Source of the DNA: Sphingomonas sp. Leaf412
GTDB lineage: Bacteria > Pseudomonadota > Alphaproteobacteria > Sphingomonadales > Sphingomonadaceae
NCBI RefSeq assembly: GCF_001425405.1
Contig: NZ_LMQP01000003.1
Coordinates: 1,264,642-1,328,641 of the forward strand
Length of the DNA: 64,000 nt
Direction of reading: 5' to 3'
Part shown: positions 50,343-59,654 of the stretch, one piece after another
Layout of the letters: each line of letters starts with the position of its first letter
Numbering within the stretch: position 1 is the first letter of the stretch
Program-made: the position numbers and the translations under genes
Notes under the pieces: generated by a model
The model's input: the letters and a program-made list of their open reading frames with translations, nothing else
Databases searched by the model: none
Told to the model about the DNA's origin: nothing

Positions 50343-50875
50343 GCGCGCAGCGGTGCCGCAAGGCGCGCGACGAAGCCAGCCTGGTTGTGGAAATCGGGCT
50401 CGTCGCGCGGATGCGACAGCGCCCAGAAGGACTTGGCGCCCGATATGTCCTCGACGACGGTGGTCAGACCGAGCCGCCATTCGTCCACATCCGCCAGCGC
50501 GGGCATCGCGACCTCGGCCGTCAGCGTGGCGGTGGCACGGTCGAAGGCGATGGCGATGTCGCGCTCGTCGGCGTCGCGCATCCGCCCGCGATAGCCGTTG
50601 AAGTCGTAGATCGCGTAGCGGGTCGACGGCGACAGGTTCAGTTCGCGGTAGAAATCGCCCTCCCCCGCCACGAACGCCTCGAAACAGGTGTGCATCCACA
50701 ATTCGTGCGCGAAATCGGATGCCGCAGGGTCGGGCCAGCGGATCGCGTCGAGACCGCCGTGGATGCGATACTCCAGCGCGATCCGGTCGCGCGCCGGGCG
50801 GGTCGCGGTGACGGTGATGGCGCGGACGGTCGCAGAGGGAGCGGATGGGTGAGAGAGGAGTTCAAACGTGGGCAC
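50339..50875 (-). CDS. DOMON-like domain protein
   Basis: The 178-residue protein is a beta-sandwich of the DOMON-like group, with [26 protein letters not shown] (about residue 55), [13 protein letters not shown] and a closing [18 protein letters not shown]. Such domains bind sugars or heme; ligand here unknown. The start is GTG at 50875, since GGAGG lies 4 nt before it; an in-frame ATG upstream would run through a palindromic repeat. It is coupled to the NamZ-like gene. Confidence 0.85.
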   Translation of the reverse strand: MPTFELLSHPSAPSATVRAITVTATRPARDRIALEYRIHGGLDAIRWPDPAASDFAHELWMHTCFEAFVAGEGDFYRELNLSPSTRYAIYDFNGYRGRMRDADERDIAIAFDRATATLTAEVAMPALADVDEWRLGLTTVVEDISGAKSFWALSHPRDEPDFHNQAGFVARLAAPLRA

Positions 50876-50887
50876 CAATCCTCCTTG

Positions 50888-50940
50888 TGTCCCCGCGAAG
50901 GCGGGGATCCAGTCTGGGCTCCCGCCTTCGCGGGAGCACA
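50888..50940. repeat. Dispersed palindromic repeat, type C (second copy)
   Basis: Left arm TGTCCCCGCGAAGGCGGGG (50888-50906) and right arm CTCCCGCCTTCGCGGGAGC, joined by ATCCAGTCTGGG, give two facing hairpins within a larger palindrome, as at 24289-24365. It sits between the divergent DOMON-like and rimO genes. Confidence 0.85.
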
Positions 50941-50999
50941 TCACTACAGCGCGCCACCTAGCAATTCGGCCCCGCTTCGCCTATGTCCCCGCACATCCC

Positions 51000-52331
51000 A
51001 TGGCAACGCAACTCCCCTCCCCGCCCCGTGTGGGCATGGTGTCGCTCGGCTGTCCCAAGAACCTGGTCGACTCCGAACGCATCCTGACCCAGCTCCGCGC
51101 CGACGGCTACCAGATGTCCGCCGACTATGCGGGGGCGGACGTCGTGCTGGTCAACACCTGCGGCTTCCTCGATTCGGCGAAGGAGGAATCGCTGGAGGCG
51201 ATCGGGGAGGCGATCGCGGAGAACGGTCGCGTCATCGTGACGGGGTGCATGGGCAAGGAGGCCGAGGCGATCCGCGCCCGCTTTCCGCAGGTGCTGGCGA
51301 TCACCGGGGCGCACGAATATCAACAGGTGGTGGAGGCGGTGCACGAAGCCGCGCCGCCGGGGCTGTCGCCGTACCTCGACCTGATCCCCGACGCGGGCCT
51401 GAAGCTGACGCCGCGGCATTACAGCTATCTGAAGATCTCGGAGGGCTGCAACCACCGCTGCTCCTTCTGCATCATCCCGTCGCTGCGCGGCGACCTGGTC
51501 AGCCGGCGTCCCGACGCGATCCTGCGCGAGGCGGAGAAGCTGGTCGCGGCGGGGACGCAGGAGCTGCTGGTCATCAGCCAGGATACGTCCGCCTATGGCG
51601 TCGACATCCGACGCGAGCCGCGGATGTGGAAGGGGCAGGAGATCGTGCCCGACATGACCGACCTGGCGCGCGAGCTGGGGCGGATCGCACCGTGGGTGCG
51701 GCTGCATTACGTCTATCCCTATCCCCATGTCGACCGCGTCATCCCGCTGATGGCGGAGGGGCTGGTGCTGCCGTATCTCGACATCCCGTTCCAGCATGCC
51801 GCCCCCGCGGTGCTGAAGCGGATGCGCCGGCCCGCGAACGAGGCGAAGGTGCTGGAGCGTATCCGCGGCTGGCGCGCGGTCGCGCCCGATATCGCGATCC
51901 GATCGACCTTCGTCGTCGGCTTCCCCGGCGAGACGGAAAGCGATTTCCAGTATCTGCTCGACTGGCTGGACGAGGCGCAGCTGGACCGCGTCGGCGCGTT
52001 CCGGTTCGAACCCGTCGCGGGCGCCGCCGCCAACGCGCTGCCCGATCACGTGCCGGAGGACGTGAAGGAAGAACGCTACGCCCGCGTGATGGAGAAGACC
52101 GCCGCCATCTCCGCCGCCAAGTTGCAGGCGAAGGTCGGGCGCCGGTTCGACGTCATCCTCGACGCGGTCGACGCCGACAGCGGCGGCGCGACCGGGCGAT
52201 CCTATGCCGATGCGCCGGAGATCGACGGCGAGGTGCATCTGCGCGACGCCGGGCATCTGTCGGTCGGATCGATCGTGCCCGTCGTGATCGAGGAGGCGGA
52301 CGAGCACGACCTGTTCGGTGTGCCCGCCTAG
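51000..52331 (+). CDS. rimO: Ribosomal protein S12 methylthiotransferase
   Basis: RimO is a radical-SAM enzyme that adds a methylthio group to Asp of ribosomal protein S12. It has the N-terminal UPF0004 domain with three cluster Cys (LGCPKN, NTCGF, TGCMGK), the radical-SAM motif CNHRCSFC (about residue 155) and a C-terminal TRAM domain. At 443 residues it is full length. ATG 51000 is chosen as it gives [21 protein letters not shown]; upstream codons belong to the palindrome. Confidence 0.96.
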   Translation: MATQLPSPPRVGMVSLGCPKNLVDSERILTQLRADGYQMSADYAGADVVLVNTCGFLDSAKEESLEAIGEAIAENGRVIVTGCMGKEAEAIRARFPQVLAITGAHEYQQVVEAVHEAAPPGLSPYLDLIPDAGLKLTPRHYSYLKISEGCNHRCSFCIIPSLRGDLVSRRPDAILREAEKLVAAGTQELLVISQDTSAYGVDIRREPRMWKGQEIVPDMTDLARELGRIAPWVRLHYVYPYPHVDRVIPLMAEGLVLPYLDIPFQHAAPAVLKRMRRPANEAKVLERIRGWRAVAPDIAIRSTFVVGFPGETESDFQYLLDWLDEAQLDRVGAFRFEPVAGAAANALPDHVPEDVKEERYARVMEKTAAISAAKLQAKVGRRFDVILDAVDADSGGATGRSYADAPEIDGEVHLRDAGHLSVGSIVPVVIEEADEHDLFGVPA

Positions 52332-52723
52332 TTCCCGCGATAGGTCGAATAACCGTAGGGGCTGAGCACCACCGGCACATGATAATGCGCCGCCGCGTCG
52401 CCGACCCGGAACGTCAGGTCGATTTCCGGAAAGAAAGGCATCGCCTTCGAATCGGGATATCCGCTCAGGTCGAAATGGAGGCGATAGTCCGCCGGGCCGA
52501 ACGACGCGCCCGGGCCGAAGCTGCGTACGCGGCCGTCGGCGTCGGTGCGTCCGCGCGCGACCTCCGTCCAGCGGCCGTCCTTGTCGCGCCGCGACAGCGT
52601 GACGGGCACGCCGCTCCCGCCCACGCCGCGCGCCAGGTCGAGGACGTGGGTGCTGATATCCGCGGAAAGCGCAGGCGCCGGCGCGGCGGCCAGCAGGATC
52701 GACATGGGAATGATGCGCCGCAT
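52328..52723 (-). CDS. 5-hydroxyisourate hydrolase (transthyretin-like), secreted
   Basis: The enzyme hydrolyses 5-hydroxyisourate in urate breakdown. The motif [16 protein letters not shown] follows a signal peptide ([20 protein letters not shown]), so it should act in the periplasm. [14 protein letters not shown] [19 protein letters not shown] closes it: the family end Tyr-Arg-Gly-Ser is here Tyr-Arg-Gly-Asn, an unusual change at an active-site turn. There are no urate oxidase or OHCU decarboxylase genes nearby. It has 131 residues and its stop overlaps that of rimO. Confidence 0.9.
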   Translation of the reverse strand: MRRIIPMSILLAAAPAPALSADISTHVLDLARGVGGSGVPVTLSRRDKDGRWTEVARGRTDADGRVRSFGPGASFGPADYRLHFDLSGYPDSKAMPFFPEIDLTFRVGDAAAHYHVPVVLSPYGYSTYRGN

Positions 52724-52791
52724 CGCGGTCTCCTTGAACGGGGGATCGGTTGCAGCGGGTGCGGGGCCGATCGTCAACCGCAATGATCCGG

Positions 52792-52819
52792 TTGACCCGC
52801 ATCGCCGCGCTGCTAAGAG
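52792..52819 (+). promoter_or_regulatory. Candidate promoter for tRNA-Met
   Basis: TTGACC (52792-52797) and TAAGAG (52814-52819) are 16 bp apart, 27 bp before the tRNA. The -35 is good, the -10 weak. Confidence 0.4.
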
Positions 52820-52846
52820 GCCCGCTCGCCTGAACTCCTGCGACAC

Positions 52847-52923
52847 GGCGGAGTAGCTCAGCTGGTTAGAGCACGGGAATCATAATCCTGGGGTCGGGGG
52901 TTCAAGTCCCTCCTCCGCTACCA
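52847..52923 (+). tRNA. tRNA-Met, elongator (anticodon CAT)
   Basis: It starts GGCGGAGTAGCTCAGCTGG and has anticodon stem-loop CGGGA-ATCATAA-TCCTG, T-loop TTCAAGT and an encoded CCA end. The paired first base and lack of three GC pairs in the anticodon stem distinguish it from initiator tRNA; the anticodon arm differs from the Ile2 tRNA at 5445. Confidence 0.93.
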
Positions 52924-52928
52924 GGGGT

Positions 52929-53450
52929 TCAGGCGAATTTATGCCGCGACAGCGGCTCCCACGGCCCGCCGCGATACCAATATGCCGCCAGCCCTGCGAT
53001 GCGGACGGGGCGCGGGCGGAAGTCGCGTTCCAGCGTCGCCAGCAGCGCCTTCGCCTCCGCCGGCGCCACCTTGTTCTGCACCGTCACATGCGCGCGCCAG
53101 CCCGCCTGGTCCTGCGGGGTCAGCAGGCCGGTGAATGCATCCGCCAGCCGCGCCCGGATCGCCGCCAGTGCGGGCGATTCGATCCGATAGGCGACCCCCC
53201 TGCCCAGCGACAGCAACCCGGACACCCGCGCGTCGGGCGCGGGGATGGTGCGTGTTTCCTGCGCCAGGCGATGCTTCACCTCGTCCGCGCAGGCGGGCGG
53301 GAGGTGGTGGAACATGGTCAGGTGCGCGGCCAGCTGGTTGCGCTCGGGCGGGAAATAGTCCCGCCGCTGGCGGTCGAACCATTCCCGATCCTCGTCGCCG
53401 AACAGCGCGGTGACGATGATCGGCGCGGGGAGGAACGGCGGCGCGCTCAA
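52929..53450 (-). CDS. RNA 2',3'-cyclic phosphodiesterase (2H family)
   Basis: The 173-residue protein is of the 2'-5' RNA ligase/ThpR superfamily. Both catalytic His-x-Thr motifs are present: [11 protein letters not shown] (about residue 48) and [10 protein letters not shown] (about residue 130). These enzymes open 2',3'-cyclic phosphates on RNA. The start appears to be TTG at 53450, overlapping the kup stop, since no ATG or GTG precedes the conserved strand [10 protein letters not shown]. It ends just after tRNA-Met. Confidence 0.87.
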   Translation of the reverse strand: MSAPPFLPAPIIVTALFGDEDREWFDRQRRDYFPPERNQLAAHLTMFHHLPPACADEVKHRLAQETRTIPAPDARVSGLLSLGRGVAYRIESPALAAIRARLADAFTGLLTPQDQAGWRAHVTVQNKVAPAEAKALLATLERDFRPRPVRIAGLAAYWYRGGPWEPLSRHKFA

Positions 53451-55360
53451 ATCTCGATCTGGCTGCCCAGCTCCACGACGCGGTTCGTCGGGAGGCGGAA
53501 GAATTCCATCGCGCTTTCCGCGTTCCGCAGCATCCACGCGAACAATTTCTCGCGCCACAACGCCATGCCCGGCCGTTCGGACGCCAGCAACGTCTGGCGC
53601 GACAGGAAGAAGCTGGTCTCGATCATCCGGAACGCGGCCCCGCACTGGTCGAACGTCTTCAGCTGCGCAGGCACGTCCGGCTCCTCCATGAAGCCGTAGC
53701 GCAGGATGACGCGGTGGAAGCCGCTGCCCAGATCCTCGTGCAGGAAACGGTCCGAGTCGGGGAAATACGGCATGTCGGTGACCTTCACCGTCAGCAGGAT
53801 GACGCGGTCGTGCAGGACGCGATTGTGCTTCAGATTGTGCAGCAATGCATGCGGCACGCCGTCGGGCGTGGAGGTCATGAACACCGCCGTCCCCGACACG
53901 CGCGTCGCCGAGCCGGCGGCCGAATCGATGAAGATGCGGATCGGCATCGCCGCCTCGCGCATCCGTTCCAGCATCAGCTTGCGCCCCTGCGACCATGTGG
54001 TCAGCAGGACGAACACGATCACCGCCACGAGCAGCGGGAACCAGCCGCCGTCGGGCACCTTCGTCAGGTTCGACGCGAAATACAGGCCGTCGATGGTCAG
54101 GAACACCGCCTCGAACGCGAACACGCCCCACAAGGGCCAGTGCCACACGCGGCGGATCAGGACGCCGACCATGCAGGTGGAGATGAACATCGTCCCCGTC
54201 ACCGCGATCCCGTACGCCGCCGCCAGGTTCGACGATTCGCCGAAGCCGAAGATCAGCAGCAGCACCATCGCCAGCAAGGCCCAGTTGACCGCGGGAATGT
54301 AGATCTGCCCCGCCGCCGACGCGCTGGTGTGCGAGATGCGCAGCCGCGGCATCAGGCCCAGCTGCACCGCCTGCTGCACCACCGAATAGGCGCCGGTGAT
54401 GACCGCCTGGCTGGCGATGACCGTCGCCAGCGTCGCCAGGATCACGAGCGGGAGGCGGAACGTTTCGGGCGCCATCAGGAAGAACGGGTTGGACGCCGCC
54501 TCCGGCATCCCCAGGAGCAGGGCGCCCTGCCCGAGGTAGTTCAGCATCAGGGCGGGCAGAACGACCCACAGCCACGCGCCCGCGATCGGGCGGCGGCCGA
54601 AATGGCCCATGTCGGCATACAGCGCCTCCGCCCCCGTCACCGCCAGCACGACCGAGCCGAGCGCCAGGAACGCCAGCCCGCCGTCGGTGGCGGCGAAGCG
54701 ATAGGCCCAGACGGGGTTCAGCGCCTGCAAGATGTCGGGCTGCTTGAGCACGTGCATCACGCCCAGCACCGCCAGGACGGTGAAATAGACGAGCATGATC
54801 GGCCCGAACAACCGCCCGACGCGTGCGGTACCGACCGATTGCAGCCAGAACAGCGCGATCATGATCGTGACCGCGATCGGAATGACGAAGCCGTCGAAGC
54901 CCGCCTCCACCGTCGCCAGCCCCTCGACCGCGGACAGGACCGAGATCGCGGGCGTAATCATGCAATCGCCGAAGAACAACGCCGTCGCCAGCACGCCGAG
55001 GATGACGAGACTCGGCCCCCATTTCTGTCCCTTCCCCGCGGTCCGGCGCTGGATCAGCGCCAGCAGGGCCAGGCTTCCGCCCTCCCCGTTGTTGTCCGCG
55101 CGCAGGATCAGGAACACGTATTTCACGGTCACGATCAGCATCAGCGACCAGAAGATCAGGCTGACCACGCCGAAGATGTGCAGCCTGTCCACGGTCAGGG
55201 GATGGTGTCCGACGAACACCTCCTTCATCGCGTAGAGCGGGCTGGTCCCGATATCGCCGTAGACGACGCCGATCGCGCCGATCGCGAGCTTCGCCATTCC
55301 CTCGCGGGCATGGCCGTGCGGCGCGCCCGGGGTATCGAGCGCCGGGTCGGGCGTCGTCAC
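53447..55360 (-). CDS. kup: KUP-family potassium uptake protein
   Basis: This inner-membrane K+/H+ symporter has 637 residues and about 12 transmembrane helices. The family signature [20 protein letters not shown] is at residues 30-49; [16 protein letters not shown] (about 88) and [19 protein letters not shown] (about 130) are typical too. The cytosolic C-terminus ends [14 protein letters not shown], as in other members. The start is GTG at 55360. The downstream phosphodiesterase is translationally coupled. Confidence 0.96.
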   Translation of the reverse strand: MTTPDPALDTPGAPHGHAREGMAKLAIGAIGVVYGDIGTSPLYAMKEVFVGHHPLTVDRLHIFGVVSLIFWSLMLIVTVKYVFLILRADNNGEGGSLALLALIQRRTAGKGQKWGPSLVILGVLATALFFGDCMITPAISVLSAVEGLATVEAGFDGFVIPIAVTIMIALFWLQSVGTARVGRLFGPIMLVYFTVLAVLGVMHVLKQPDILQALNPVWAYRFAATDGGLAFLALGSVVLAVTGAEALYADMGHFGRRPIAGAWLWVVLPALMLNYLGQGALLLGMPEAASNPFFLMAPETFRLPLVILATLATVIASQAVITGAYSVVQQAVQLGLMPRLRISHTSASAAGQIYIPAVNWALLAMVLLLIFGFGESSNLAAAYGIAVTGTMFISTCMVGVLIRRVWHWPLWGVFAFEAVFLTIDGLYFASNLTKVPDGGWFPLLVAVIVFVLLTTWSQGRKLMLERMREAAMPIRIFIDSAAGSATRVSGTAVFMTSTPDGVPHALLHNLKHNRVLHDRVILLTVKVTDMPYFPDSDRFLHEDLGSGFHRVILRYGFMEEPDVPAQLKTFDQCGAAFRMIETSFFLSRQTLLASERPGMALWREKLFAWMLRNAESAMEFFRLPTNRVVELGSQIEI

Positions 55361-55498
55361 TGTAACGTGCTGCTAGAGGTCATGACGGTAGCGCCGATCT
55401 TCCCCATGGTGGCGGGCGCCTAGCACCGACGCGAAGGCGCCGCAACGCGGAACGAACATGGAACATCGTCGGTTATGACGTGCGAAAGGAACATCAGC

Positions 55499-55714
55499 AT
55501 GATCGACGCCAACCCGAAGGCCGAACCGACCGGCAATGCGGAGAAGAATCCCGACGACTGGACCACCGGCGACGAGCCGATGACCGGCGCGCAGGCCAGC
55601 TACCTCAAGACGCTGAGCGAGGAGGCCGGCGAGACGTTCGACGACGGCCTGAGCAAGGCGGATGCGTCGAAGCGGATCGACGCCTTGCAGGAGCAGACCG
55701 GGCGGGGGAAGTAA
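55499..55714 (+). CDS. DUF3072 small protein
   Basis: The 71-residue protein shows the DUF3072 signature: MTGAQASYLKTLSEEAGE and FDDGLSKADASKRIDALQ. It is mostly helical and charged; function unknown. AAGGA lies 8 nt before the ATG at 55499, so I prefer that start over an upstream one at 55475. It stands alone between kup and the ccm group. Confidence 0.87.
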   Translation: MIDANPKAEPTGNAEKNPDDWTTGDEPMTGAQASYLKTLSEEAGETFDDGLSKADASKRIDALQEQTGRGK

Positions 55715-55758
55715 GCCGCGTTGCGCCGCCGGCCGGCGCAATCGTCGCGCGCTGCGGC

Positions 55759-56388
55759 CTACCGGACGGCCCCGCTGGCCAGCAACCGGTCGAGCAGCGC
55801 AAGCCGCAGCGCGATCTCGCGGCGATAAGACGTCCCCTGCGGCGACAGCGCCAGCGCGCGCGCCCAATACGGCCGGGCGTCACGGAATTCGCCCGCGCGG
55901 ACATAGGCCATGCCGAGGAAGAACGGCGGCGCGGGATGCTCGGGCGCGAGTTGCCCGGCGCGGCGGAAGGCAAGCAGCGCGGGGGGCGATACCTGGTCCC
56001 CCGCCTCCGCCGCCAGGGTCGTACCCAGCCACGTCCATGCGATGAAGCTGCGCGGCAGTTTCGCGGTGGCGCCCAGCATCACCCGCGCCGCGGCCTGCCG
56101 GTCGCCGACGCGCGTCATCGCGTCGGACGCGACGATATAGGCGGTGTCGGTGGTGTACCGCCCCAGCAGGCTGTCGCGCAGCGCGATCGCCTGCGGATCG
56201 ATCGGTTGCATCGCCACCTGCGTCCGCGCGGGAACGGCGGGCAGCGACGGTCGCCCCTGCCATGCATAGCCCGCGGCGCCGAGGAACAGCGCCGCGCCCG
56301 CCAGCGTCCACAGCATCCGGTCGACGCGCAGCAGCACCATCGCGGCGAAGGCACCGATGCCGAGCAGGGCGAGCGCGACGAAGCCCAT
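55759..56388 (-). CDS. CcmI-like TPR protein at the end of the ccm group
   Basis: The 209-residue product has two N-terminal transmembrane helices (to about residue 45) and a periplasmic part with TPR-type repeats (AWTWLGTTLAAEAG, PFFLGMAYVRAGEFRDARPYWARAL). This fits the C-terminal, apocytochrome-binding part of CcmI/CycH. Its ATG overlaps the ccmE stop by one base. The N-terminal half of a full CcmI seems shortened. Confidence 0.78.
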   Translation of the reverse strand: MGFVALALLGIGAFAAMVLLRVDRMLWTLAGAALFLGAAGYAWQGRPSLPAVPARTQVAMQPIDPQAIALRDSLLGRYTTDTAYIVASDAMTRVGDRQAAARVMLGATAKLPRSFIAWTWLGTTLAAEAGDQVSPPALLAFRRAGQLAPEHPAPPFFLGMAYVRAGEFRDARPYWARALALSPQGTSYRREIALRLALLDRLLASGAVR

Positions 56389-56816
56389 CAGTCCTTCAAC
56401 GTCTTCGTCTCGTGCATCCGGCCCGCGACCTGCGGCGGCATGTAGCGTTCGTCGTGCTTGGCCAGCAGGTTGGTGGCGGTGAACGAGCGATCGGCGTTGA
56501 AATGCCCCTCCGCCACCACGCCCGATCCCTCGCGGAACAGGTCGGGCGTGATCCCGCTGAAGCGCACCGGCGTCGTCGCCCTTCCATCCGTGACGACGAA
56601 GGCCACCGCGACGCCGTCGCGCACGATCGATCCCTTCTCGACCATCCCGCCCAGCCGGACCGCGCGATCGGGCGCGGGAACCGCCGCCGCCACGTCGGAC
56701 GGGGCGTAGAAGAACGCGGCCTGATCCTTCAGCCCCGACAATGCCAGCAGCGCCGCCGCGACAATCGCCGCCACCGCAAGCAGGGCGAGCGTCAGCCGCT
56801 GGTTCTTCGCGGTCAC
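56388..56816 (-). CDS. ccmE: Cytochrome c maturation heme chaperone
   Basis: CcmE holds heme covalently in the periplasm before transfer to apocytochrome c. One N-terminal membrane anchor (about residues 8-27) precedes a beta-barrel with VRLGGMVEKGSI and the heme-binding His121 in LLAKHDERYMPP, with Tyr125. At 142 residues it is normal. The start is GTG at 56816, sharing GTGA with the ccmD stop. Confidence 0.95.
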   Translation of the reverse strand: MTAKNQRLTLALLAVAAIVAAALLALSGLKDQAAFFYAPSDVAAAVPAPDRAVRLGGMVEKGSIVRDGVAVAFVVTDGRATTPVRFSGITPDLFREGSGVVAEGHFNADRSFTATNLLAKHDERYMPPQVAGRMHETKTLKD

Positions 56817-56917
56817 TTCTCCGCATCCCGCATCGCGCGCCACGCCAGCAGGCCGACGAGCGCGGTGACGCCGAGGGTCAGGACATAGGCGGCGGTGACG
56901 AAGGGCCACGGATTCAT
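56813..56917 (-). CDS. ccmD: Heme exporter protein D
   Basis: The 34-residue membrane peptide (MNPWPFVTAAYVLTLGVTAL, then a basic end) is typical of CcmD, which helps release holo-CcmE from CcmC. It is coupled to both ccmC (ATGA) and ccmE (GTGA). Confidence 0.9.
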   Translation of the reverse strand: MNPWPFVTAAYVLTLGVTALVGLLAWRAMRDAEK

Positions 56918-57639
56918 GTCGCCGCCTTCCGCCGCATCCGCGCCTCCGCCTTCGCATGTGCCAGCAGCGCGCGCATCCGCATCAGCACGATCGCGGCGAA
57001 CATCAGCGAGAAGCCCGCGACGGTGAACGGCAGCGGCCACAGGATCGCGCTATCGATACTGGAGCGCGTCAGCCCGATGCTGGCACCCTGGTGAAGCGTG
57101 TTCCACCACACCACCGAATAGCGGATGATCGGCAGCAGCACGGTGCCCGCGATCCCGTACAACGCCGGGATGCGCCCGTCCCCGCCGCGGTCGCGATCGG
57201 CGTTCGCCAGCGCGATATAGCCGAGGTAGACGAACAGCAGCAGCAGCATCGAGGTCAGGCGGCCGTCCCACTGCCACCATGTGCCCCACGTCGGGCGTCC
57301 CCAGATGGCGCCCGTCACCAGGCACAGGGCGGCGAAGGTCGCCCCGGGCACCGCGATCGCCCGCGCCGCGACCTGCGCCAGCGGATGGCGCCAGACGAGG
57401 AAGACGATGCTGGACAGCGCGATGCCCGTCCACCCGCCCATGCCCAGCCACGCGGCGGGGACGTGGACGTACATGATCCGCACGCTTTCGCCCTGAAGGT
57501 AATCCGCGGGCGTGCGCGTCAGCCCGGCCCAGCACCCGACCAGCACCAGCGCGACGCCGAGCCACCACAGCACCGGCGTCAGCGGCCGGGCGATCTTCAG
57601 GAAGCGCGCGGGATTGGCGAGGGCGTGGAGCGACGGCAC
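56914..57639 (-). CDS. ccmC: Heme ABC transporter permease-like protein
   Basis: CcmC attaches heme to CcmE. The 241-residue protein has six membrane helices, the tryptophan-rich heme site TWGTWWQWDGRLTS (about residue 118) and two conserved His, one in MYVHVPAAW and one in NTLHQGAS. The start is taken as GTG 57639 (residues PSLHALANPARF follow); no ribosome site is obvious. The promoter should lie in the repeat-rich stretch upstream. Confidence 0.93.
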   Translation of the reverse strand: MPSLHALANPARFLKIARPLTPVLWWLGVALVLVGCWAGLTRTPADYLQGESVRIMYVHVPAAWLGMGGWTGIALSSIVFLVWRHPLAQVAARAIAVPGATFAALCLVTGAIWGRPTWGTWWQWDGRLTSMLLLLFVYLGYIALANADRDRGGDGRIPALYGIAGTVLLPIIRYSVVWWNTLHQGASIGLTRSSIDSAILWPLPFTVAGFSLMFAAIVLMRMRALLAHAKAEARMRRKAAT

Positions 57640-57699
57640 GATGGGAGGCGCCTTAACCGCTCCGCGGCGCGGCGTCACGCCGTCCGTTGGATCAATTGC

Positions 57700-58343
57700 G
57701 TCATGGCGAGCAGCGCGAAGCAAGCCGGGGTATCGCGCGGACCAACGCGATCCGCTACCCGCCTCCGTTCGGCTTGAGCGCCGTCGAAGGCCATGCGCCG
57801 GTGCTTCGACTGCGCTCAGCACGAACGGAAGGCGGCGCAAACGGAGGGCGGCGCGATCGCCTCGCGCCGTTCCCGCGACGAATGCCCCTGTCCGTCATTG
57901 CGAGCACAGCGACGCAATCCAGCGTGTCGCGCGGACCACATGGGTCCGCCGCCCGCCGCCGTTCGGCCTGAGCATTGTCGAATGCCATGCGCCGGTGCTT
58001 CGACTTCGCTCAGCACGAACGGAGGACGGCGCGAACGGAGGGCGGCGCGATCGCCTCCCACCGTTCCCGCGACGAATGCCCCTGTCCGTCATTGCGAGCG
58101 CAGCGACGCAATCCAGCGTGTCGCGCAAACCACAAGCGTCCGCCACCCGCCTCCGTTCGGCCTGAGCGCAGTCGAAGGCCATGCGCCGGTGCTTCGACTT
58201 CGCTCAGCACGAACGGAGGGCGGCGCTATCGCCTCGCACCGTCCCAGCGACGAACGCCCCTGTCCCGTCATTGCGAGCGCAGCGAAGCAATCCAGCGTGT
58301 CGCGCGGGACGCTGGATTGTTTCGCTGCGCTCGCAATGACGGG
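57700..58343. repeat. Tandem array of composite palindromic repeats
   Basis: The stretch 57640-58373 has no gene. From 57700 it holds three tandem units of about 194 bp and a partial fourth. Each unit has an A part (GTCATTGCGAGCGCAGCGA..., starting at 57700, 57894, 58088 and 58267) and a B palindrome (57764-57828, 57959-58022, 58153-58216), then a linker ending GAATGCCCCTGTCC. The B palindrome also occurs alone at 18485-18553. It resembles a BIME-like cluster. Open frames that run through it are compositional only. Confidence 0.9.
58264..58343. repeat. 35-bp inverted repeat ending the array
   Basis: Arms 58264-58298 and 58309-58343 match at all but one position (a G/T pair) across a 10-nt loop. 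It is formed by an A part followed by its own inverse. It begins 30 bp past the stop of the leftward dehydrogenase gene and would fold into a very stable RNA hairpin there, probably a transcript end or stabiliser. Confidence 0.88.
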
Positions 58344-58373
58344 TACCTGCCGCCGTCCGCGCGTCCCGAAGGG

Positions 58374-59423
58374 CTAGCGCCCGATCAGGCGCCGGGCGAT
58401 GCGGTCCGCGACTTCGGCGGTAGGATCGCCGGTCGCGGCGGCTTCGTCCCACACCTGATCGAGCCGGCCGGGGATCTGCGCGATGCGGGCCATCACCTCG
58501 GCCTCGTCGCCATGGCCGAGATATTCCAGCCCGACGTTGATGATCCCGCCCGCGTTGATGACATAATCGGGGGCGTAGACGATGCCCGCGTCGTGCAGGC
58601 GCCGGCCGTCGGCGGCGGTGGCGAGCTGGTTGTTCGCGCCGCCCGCGACGATGCGCGCCTTCAGCGTCGGGATCGATGCCTCGGTCAGGATCGCGCCCAG
58701 CGCGTTCGGGCTGACGATGTCGACGTCGGCGGACAGCACCGCATCGGTCGCCACCGTCGACGCGCCCAGTTCGGCCGCCAGCCGTTCCGCCCGCGCCGAA
58801 TCGACGTCGGCCAGCGTCAGGAGCGCGCCGTCCTTCGCCAGCAGCTTCGCCAGCCCGCCGCCGACCGAGCCGACGCCCTGGATCGCGACGCGCACGCCCT
58901 TCATGTCGTCGCTGCCCAGGCCGCGCTTCGCCGCCGCCTTCACGCCCAGATACACGCCATGCGCGGTGAAGGGGCCGGGATCGCCGCCCGCCGCGCCCTG
59001 CGCCACGGGCAGGCCGGAGACGTAGCGCGTCTCCCCCGCGATCACCTTCATCCGCGCCTCGGACATGCCGACGTCCTCCGCGGTGACATAGCGTCCGCCG
59101 AGCGATTCGACCGCGCGGCCGAACGCCTTCAGCTGCGCCTCGTCGATCGTCTGCCCGCCGCCCGCGGCGAGGACGACGCCCTTGCCGCCGCCCAGCGCCA
59201 GGCCCGCCATCGCATTCTTGTAGCTCATGCCGCGCGACAGCCGCAGCGCATCGACGATGGCGCGCGAATCATCGCCGTAGTGCCAGAAGCGCACGCCGCC
59301 CGCCGCCGGGCCCAGCGCGGTCGAGTGGACCGCGACGACCGCCTTCAGCCCCGATGCCGGGTCGCTGAACAGGTGCAGCCCCTCATGGGCATCGAAATCG
59401 GCATAATCCCAGACGGATGTCAT
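58374..59423 (-). CDS. Leu/Glu/Phe/Val-type amino-acid dehydrogenase
   Basis: The enzyme removes the amino group of a branched or aromatic amino acid with NAD+. The 349-residue size and motifs fit leucine dehydrogenase: MSYKNAMAGLALGGGKGVV with catalytic Lys (about residue 80), TAEDVGMSE (about 125), the Rossmann loop IQGVGSVGGGLAKLL (about 180) and VAGGANNQLAT (about 260). ATG 59423 is preceded by GGAG at good spacing. Exact substrate is not decided by sequence alone. Confidence 0.92.
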   Translation of the reverse strand: MTSVWDYADFDAHEGLHLFSDPASGLKAVVAVHSTALGPAAGGVRFWHYGDDSRAIVDALRLSRGMSYKNAMAGLALGGGKGVVLAAGGGQTIDEAQLKAFGRAVESLGGRYVTAEDVGMSEARMKVIAGETRYVSGLPVAQGAAGGDPGPFTAHGVYLGVKAAAKRGLGSDDMKGVRVAIQGVGSVGGGLAKLLAKDGALLTLADVDSARAERLAAELGASTVATDAVLSADVDIVSPNALGAILTEASIPTLKARIVAGGANNQLATAADGRRLHDAGIVYAPDYVINAGGIINVGLEYLGHGDEAEVMARIAQIPGRLDQVWDEAAATGDPTAEVADRIARRLIGR

Positions 59424-59530
59424 GACAGCTCCACCGTACGCAGAAAGAACGTTACTGCGGCGCGCAATATTCTTGTTTGGGAGCGAAGGCCAGCCCGGAC
59501 GTGCGGCGTCGCGGGGGGGGGGCGGGATAA

Positions 59531-59608
59531 TGGGGCGACCGACGGGACTTGAACCCGCAACTTCCGGCATCACAAGCCGACGCTCTAACCAATTGAACTA
59601 CGGTCGCC
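59531..59608 (-). tRNA. tRNA-His (anticodon GTG)
   Basis: On the minus strand it begins GGCGACCGTAGTTCAATTGG, including the extra 5' G of tRNA-His (59608). Anticodon stem-loop is TCGGC-TTGTGAT-GCCGG, T-loop TTCAAGT, and CCA is encoded. It lies between the dehydrogenase and the type II secretion operon. Confidence 0.95.
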
Positions 59609-59654
59609 GCGAAGGCACCGGCCCCTAGCGGACGCACGCGCGCGGTGCAAGACG

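Noticed and set aside
50876..50944. N-terminal extension of the DOMON-like protein
   Set aside because: It would translate a palindromic repeat. GGAGG and GTG at 50875 mark the real start.
57700..58343. CRISPR array
   Set aside because: Repeats are 194 bp apart, are themselves palindromic, share their 'spacers', and occur elsewhere as single copies. No cas genes are present.
57687..58377. Several overlapping open frames in the repeat array
   Set aside because: They repeat the same peptide in different units and have no ribosome sites. They come from the repeats.
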